The position numbers were made by a program, and so were the translations under genes. Shown here one piece after another: positions 59,755 through 64,000 of a DNA stretch of 64,000 nt. A model generated the notes under the pieces. The model was not told the DNA's origin. It did no database searches and worked only from the letters and a program-made list of their open reading frames with translations. Numbering within the stretch: the stretch's first letter is position 1; each line of letters begins with the position of its first letter. Source of the stretch: HGM04593 sp045654885 (GTDB taxonomy: Bacteria > Bacteroidota > Bacteroidia > Bacteroidales > Bacteroidaceae). The stretch is from NCBI GenBank assembly GCA_045654885.1, contig JAZOOF010000049.1, positions 18,113 to 82,112 of the forward strand, read 5' to 3'.

Positions 59755-62700
59755 TTACTTTACAAGTACCTTGCGGCCATTTACAATGTAGATACCCGGT
59801 GTTGTGATGTTTTCAATCTTGCGGCCTGTGAGGTCGTAGATTGTTTTCACATTTCCGTTTTCACCATTTACCTCGCTGATGCCATCGGCAACTGTAACCT
59901 CAAGCATTACGTCGATAATCTGACCACCGTTGCCCATGAAGTCGCCAAACTTGCCGTCAGCGTCACCCATTGGGTCGATGCTGCACCAGTCCTGAACGAA
60001 ACGTATGCGATAGAGACCGGGCTCTATTGGAGCGGTGAACTCAGGAATCTCAGGGTTGTTGCGATTATCACCTGTGATTGACTGGCCTACACTGTTCCAA
60101 CCATATCCATCGCCTTCGCCACCATTGTTGTAGAATGAGTATGCAACAAGGTCACCTGCGGGCTTCCACTCGCTGCCTTCCTCGAGACCAGATGTGAAAC
60201 CGTCACCCTCGAAGTCGATGTATACAGAGTGGTGTAGCCACTCGCCCTTATGCTCAACAGCAGCCTTCAATGTTGAACCGGCAACAACTGTGAATGTTAC
60301 AGTCTCGGTAGCATCGACATAGCACATGCTCTGAGCATCTGTGAGGAGGTCGAAACGGTTGTCGTTGAGTGTAACGGCTGTTACATTTCTGTCGTAACGC
60401 TCTACATTGCCTGTGTATGTTGGAGTGTAGTCCACCTCGCCTTCGCCGCCACCTTCGCCAGGGATGATGAATGTCAAAGTCTGCTCAGAAAGAGTCTCCC
60501 AGTTGCTGTTAACGATAGTCCACTCGTTGATGTAGAGTGTGTATGTGCCGGCTGCAGTGATTGGAGTCTCGGCTACAATGCGTACAACGTTGAATGGCAA
60601 CTCGCTACCGTCCTTTGCAGTCTCTGCAGGGAGGAGGTAGTACTCTTCACCATTGTCGCCGGCAAGCATGAATGCCTCGGCATAGCAAATGATATCCTGG
60701 TTGAACTCGATGAGAATTTCCTCAATAGCCTCAACCTCAGCGCCATCAGCAGGTGTGCTGCCGGTAATCTTCAAGCCCTCTACGAGTGTAAATGTGTATG
60801 TGATATCCTCTGTGAGTCTCACACCGGCGTCAGTGTAAGCATACTCCTTCTTGAGAACGAATGTGTATGTACCTGCAGCAGTGATAGGCTCAGCGGTCTT
60901 CAAACAGAGTGCGTTGGTTGGACATTGGTCGCCCCAAGCGTCTGTGTATGTAACTGTCAATGGGAACTCCTCGCCATTCTCGTTTGTGATAACAGCGCCC
61001 TCAACCTGGTCAATGATGTTCTGGCTGTACTCGAAGTAGAGATACTCGATGCTCTTTACCTCTGCGCCATTGTCAGGGTTTGCGTATGCAACCTCAAGCA
61101 TGTTCGGGTTGTCAACAGTGTATGTGTACTGTGCAGCTGCGTTTGGCATTGCAAGGCCGTCCGGGTCGAGTGTGAACAGACCGGCAGGGAGAATAACGCG
61201 GTAGTCGCCGTTCTCCTGGATTGCCTCGTCGAATGAGAACTCGATAGTATTCTCGTCAACAACTACAACATTGTCGAATTCGTATGGAGTCTGGCTCCAA
61301 CCGATAGTATAATGTACGTAGCTCTCCTCAGTCTCGTTGTATTCAATACCGCTCTCGCAAGTGATGGTTACCTTGTCGAATGCAGGAACGGTTGCCCAGT
61401 TCTCGGGTGTTACTGTCATTGTCGGGTACTCGCCAAGCTTGTAGAGTGATGGCTTGAAGGCGTTGCTCTGCGCTGTAGCGTAAGAACCGTATGACTTGTA
61501 CTGTGCTGAGTACTGGATGTACTTGTTTACAGAAGTGTTTGTGATAGTGGCCTCGCCTGTAGCCTCGTCGATGGCAACTGTCCAAACAGCGCCCTCGGCA
61601 GGCATCTCTGCTGCCACATTGAAGCTGTTGTATGTGCCGGTCTGGTATACATAGCGACCGAATGTGTCCTGGATTGTGTAACCACCCTCAACCTCTGTGA
61701 ATGTGAACGCGTAGAATGCGTTTGTCTGAATGAAGTTGCCGTTAGCCTCTACTGCAAACTGTGGAAGGTAACCATAGTTGCCAGTCTCGCTCAATGCTGT
61801 AGCTGCAAAGCCGTTTGCGTGGATGAGATACTCGCCTGCAACGAACTCTGTAGCCTTCTCATAAGGCTTAACTGGAGAGATGTAGTATTTCTCGCTTACT
61901 ACGTCGCTGTAGAGCTTCTCGCCCTCTACCTCTACGTAAGCAACAGCCTTAACCTCAGCTGTAGAAAGCACTGAAAGGCTACCATAGCTCTTTGAACCCT
62001 CGGTCTTTGGGTCGCCGCCACGGTTGTTGTAGTAGATTGTGGCACCCTCGGTCTCGCATGTGAACTGCAATGCTGTCTCGCCGGTGAGCTTCTCGTAAAC
62101 ACCGCCCTTTACAGAGAATGCAGGTGCTGCAACCTCAAGTGAGTATGTTGCTGATGCAACGTTGCTGAACTCGCCGTCTACTGCGGCAATAGCCTTGAGT
62201 GTAGTTGATGTGCCGAACTCGTTGAATGCGATAGCCTCGCTGTAAACTGCGCTCTCTGTTGTAGGCTCTGTGCCATCGAGTGTGTAGTAAACTGTTGCGC
62301 CTTCTTCTGCAGAAATCTCTACGCTGAAGGGGTTGTACTGTGTGCCAGCCTCAACTGAAAACTCTGGAGTTGCAACGGCAGAAGCTGCAGGAGCTGAATA
62401 GTTTATTGTCAAAGTGATAATACGTACATGACCTTTTGAACCACCCTGTGTGAAAGTAACTTCGTTTGCGTCAATGTCGCTGATTGTAGCATTAGTACCA
62501 TTGATTGCAAGTGTTCCGCTGGTAACTGTGCTCTCTGCATTTACAACATATTCACCACTTCCGGTTGTCATTGAAACAGAATTGATGATGTAACCGTTGT
62601 TTGCGGTGATTGTCATGGTGTTCTTTGCATACAAACGATAGGCCTTGCCTGTGTTGTAATACTTGGGAGTAGTAGAGGTGTTTCCTCCCTTGTCGAATGT

Positions 62701-62847
62701 TGCTGTGAGGTTACTGTTGATAACCATCTCTGTAACTTCCTGGGCATTCTCGTACCCTTGTTCAGAGAATGTTACTGTCACCTCTTCTGCTGTTGCAAAG
62801 CCTACAAGGCTGAACAAGCAGAAAATTGAAAGTAAAAATTTCTTCAT
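59755..62847 (-). CDS. Large T9SS cargo protein with chitobiase-type and GEVED-like domains
   Basis: 1030 residues. A signal peptide (ending GFATA) is followed by a beta-sandwich region and chitobiase C-terminal-type segments (VYYTLDGTEPTTESAVYSEA, TIYYNNRGGDPKTEG). Ig-like repeats with EGLKITGSTPADGAEVEAIE come next, then a GEVED-like domain (SVYIDFEGDGFTSGLEEGSE) and a T9SS type A tail (IYDLTGRKIENITTPGIYIV). Surface adhesin or binding protein by analogy. No catalytic motif. Confidence 0.82.
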   Translation of the reverse strand: MKKFLLSIFCLFSLVGFATAEEVTVTFSEQGYENAQEVTEMVINSNLTATFDKGGNTSTTPKYYNTGKAYRLYAKNTMTITANNGYIINSVSMTTGSGEYVVNAESTVTSGTLAINGTNATISDIDANEVTFTQGGSKGHVRIITLTINYSAPAASAVATPEFSVEAGTQYNPFSVEISAEEGATVYYTLDGTEPTTESAVYSEAIAFNEFGTSTTLKAIAAVDGEFSNVASATYSLEVAAPAFSVKGGVYEKLTGETALQFTCETEGATIYYNNRGGDPKTEGSKSYGSLSVLSTAEVKAVAYVEVEGEKLYSDVVSEKYYISPVKPYEKATEFVAGEYLIHANGFAATALSETGNYGYLPQFAVEANGNFIQTNAFYAFTFTEVEGGYTIQDTFGRYVYQTGTYNSFNVAAEMPAEGAVWTVAIDEATGEATITNTSVNKYIQYSAQYKSYGSYATAQSNAFKPSLYKLGEYPTMTVTPENWATVPAFDKVTITCESGIEYNETEESYVHYTIGWSQTPYEFDNVVVVDENTIEFSFDEAIQENGDYRVILPAGLFTLDPDGLAMPNAAAQYTYTVDNPNMLEVAYANPDNGAEVKSIEYLYFEYSQNIIDQVEGAVITNENGEEFPLTVTYTDAWGDQCPTNALCLKTAEPITAAGTYTFVLKKEYAYTDAGVRLTEDITYTFTLVEGLKITGSTPADGAEVEAIEEILIEFNQDIICYAEAFMLAGDNGEEYYLLPAETAKDGSELPFNVVRIVAETPITAAGTYTLYINEWTIVNSNWETLSEQTLTFIIPGEGGGEGEVDYTPTYTGNVERYDRNVTAVTLNDNRFDLLTDAQSMCYVDATETVTFTVVAGSTLKAAVEHKGEWLHHSVYIDFEGDGFTSGLEEGSEWKPAGDLVAYSFYNNGGEGDGYGWNSVGQSITGDNRNNPEIPEFTAPIEPGLYRIRFVQDWCSIDPMGDADGKFGDFMGNGGQIIDVMLEVTVADGISEVNGENGNVKTIYDLTGRKIENITTPGIYIVNGRKVLVK

Positions 62848-63101
62848 AAGATAAATTTTTGGTTAATAAATATAATTTGTTTTAGTCTCTCTGTCTATTT
62901 GCGTCCTTTTACTCCTATTTATATATTGGAGTTCTTTTAAGGCTCGCGAAGATACTAAAAAAACATTACATGTCAATAGTAAGAGTTTAATATTTTTTAA
63001 TATTTAGGCTAAGGCTTTTAGCGAAAACAATGTTTTTGCTATTCTAATTGCTTGGCTTGTGCGATTCTGTGAGGTTGTTGGAAATTATTTTGTCGTTGTG
63101 T
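62848..63101. other. Intergenic region between the third T9SS gene and the SRP RNA promoter
   Basis: Contains the 5' leader of the T9SS gene, with the shared ATTAACCAAAA motif just before the ATG and a weaker -7 variant TATCTTCG near 62946. No other feature was recognised. Confidence 0.4.
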
Positions 63102-63132
63102 TTTGATAAATGGAAATAATATACTACCTTTG
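63102..63132 (+). promoter_or_regulatory. Strong promoter upstream of the SRP RNA
   Basis: TTTG (63102-63105), 19 nt, TACCTTTG (63125-63132), a near-perfect Bacteroidota promoter on plus, about 180 nt before the RNA. The RNA would then need 5' trimming, or a second start near 63250 may be used. Confidence 0.6.
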
Positions 63133-63188
63133 CAAACGTAAAGGCTGCGAAGATTGGCTGCGCTCGTTGCAAAACGCTAAAACAAGTT

Positions 63189-63272
63189 TTGCGTTTCACT
63201 CGTTGGCACAATCTTTGCAAACGTAAAGGTTTGCGTTTCACTCATTGGTACAATCTTTGCATCGTAAAACAC
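63189..63272 (+). repeat. 42-bp tandem duplication with copies of the promoter's -7 region
   Basis: Two units of about 42 bp (63189-63230, 63231-63272) carry gcgtttcact and caatctttgca. The string ctttgcaaacgtaaagg also occurs after the upstream promoter at 63128, so three copies of the start region are lined up before the RNA. Confidence 0.6.
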
Positions 63273-63311
63273 AGGAGTGTGTCTTTGATAAGAGATTTTT
63301 TTAGACAAGTA

Positions 63312-63416
63312 TATGGGTAAGTCCTATACGGCCAGCTCCCTGCAAATCCTCCAGGGCTTGACCGCAGCAAAGGTAGTAGGTTGTAGCGGCGCGATGTAGG
63401 TAGCTTACCCACCCAT
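63312..63416 (+). ncRNA. ffs: Small bacterial SRP RNA (4.5S-like)
   Basis: The RNA of the signal recognition particle that binds Ffh. The 5' segment tatgggtaag pairs with the 3' segment cttacccacccata. The apical CAGG is followed after 10 nt by AGCA, the same spacing as the CAGGtccggaaggaAGCA of E. coli. The 3' part gcgatgtaggtagc matches the E. coli gggatgtagctggc pattern. The GGAA tetraloop is replaced by another sequence (see findings). Followed directly by a terminator. Confidence 0.85.
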
Positions 63417-63447
63417 AAGGCGAATGTGAAAACATTCGCCTTTTTTA
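63417..63447 (+). terminator. Terminator of the SRP RNA
   Basis: aaggcgaatg (63417-63426), loop tgaaaa, cattcgcctt (63433-63442), then a T tract on plus. Confidence 0.9.
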
Positions 63448-63639
63448 TTGCCAATGTTTTCCGGAGTAGTGAATTGGGCACACCACATATTTGCGGTGCG
63501 CCGTGAATTGGGTTTACAGTAGAAATTTATTGTGGGTAAGTGCATATAAGTGCATATAAATAAAATTCCAAAAGGAAAATATTTTTGAACGGTCGCAAAA
63601 AACAGTGTAGACATTGCTTTCGCTCGTCGTTAGATTCTA

Positions 63640-63990
63640 CAGCAGTCCTCAACCTTAATTGTTCACTTTAATTTTACTTCAACTCTTTCTTTCTGTACTT
63701 TTTTGAAAAAAGTACCAAAAACGGGGCAGCTGTGTCCGGCATTCGGTGCTTCCTTTGCTCACAAATTGCATCAGCATTCGCTGCTGCAATATTCTTCGGT
63801 CGGTTCACACCTCGCCGCTCGCTGCTTGTCGCAATGCTTGGGGCGGCAAGAACTCGCTTCGCTCAAACATCATGCCGCCTTTTTCCAATCATTGCTCGGC
63901 TACTCGCTGTGCCTCCCAACGCTGCCCTTCCGCCGTTGGCGGGGAATTACCTTTGCGAAGAAGATTCATTGACGTACCCTATGCATTATA
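63640..63990. repeat. Dispersed repeat with gtacttttttgaaaaaagtac palindrome
   Basis: gtactttttt and aaaaaagtac at 63696-63716 form a palindrome followed by a GC-rich block with near-repeats of the type cgctcgctg. I recognise such blocks as non-coding repeats that are often mis-called as ORFs in Bacteroidales. No gene is claimed. 63448-63640 contains nothing I can support. Confidence 0.5.
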
Positions 63991-64000
63991 GTGCGTACAA

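Noticed and set aside
63703..63991. ORFs at the right edge
   Set aside because: The sequence is a known kind of dispersed non-coding repeat and frames are open because of base composition.
1..64000. tRNA genes
   Set aside because: No cloverleaf with a GGTTCGAATCC-like T arm and paired acceptor was recognised by eye. A tRNAscan run would be decisive.

Overview
The window looks like chromosomal DNA of a Bacteroidales bacterium, probably Prevotella-like. The support is a SusC/SusD pair, three secreted proteins ending in a type IX secretion (T9SS) type A sorting tail, few Shine-Dalgarno sites, many promoters of the Bacteroidota form (-33 TTTG, -7 TAnnTTTG), and Bacteroidales-specific small families. 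Species cannot be named from sequence alone. No tRNA, rRNA operon, CRISPR array, IS transposase or phage gene was recognised.

Layout. 0-9.1 kb: housekeeping and small-family genes (ilvC end, secreted EEP phosphatase, DUF1963 and Sel1 proteins, a radical SAM enzyme with a Cys-rich partner, upp, an SDR, creD, a PP2C phosphatase). 9.1-18.6 kb: an accessory cluster, all on the minus strand and closely spaced. It encodes a CASTOR/POLLUX-like channel with a C-terminal ryanodine-receptor (RyR) repeat, a sigma factor overlapping a C39-like/RyR/zinc-ribbon protein, a small helical protein, a TIR protein, a PrsW-type intramembrane protease, a TIR-TM-PDZ protein and a free-standing RyR protein. It ends at a terminator. 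18.8-21.4 kb: two small plus-strand regulators, then prmC-recX-comF. 21.7-27.4 kb: susC-susD-crp/fnr facing a minus-strand micro-operon of very short peptides that share a CPTGM motif. 27.5-49.2 kb: mostly core genes (pgi, gpsA, lysS, uxs, valS, mazG, an ECF sigma operon, rnz, rpsA, marC, apbE, a DUF4199-glycosyltransferase-lipoprotein-outer-membrane operon, a sugar nucleotidyltransferase), with a 100-bp tandem repeat array at 28.4-29.0 kb. 49.2-63 kb: three giant T9SS cargo genes embedded in dispersed-repeat DNA. 63.3 kb: the SRP RNA gene.

How the parts may work together. The 9-18.6 kb cluster has the parts of a signalling or defence circuit. TIR domains are often NAD-consuming and can make cyclic ADP-ribose-type signals, RyR repeats and a channel could be receivers, and PrsW, PDZ and a sigma/anti-sigma-like pair could carry membrane signals to transcription. 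This circuit is inference. The families are visible in sequence, the wiring is not. The second notable locus is the CPTGM peptide unit, which has its own promoter, terminator and an FNR-like palindrome next to a Crp/Fnr gene and an outer-membrane importer pair.
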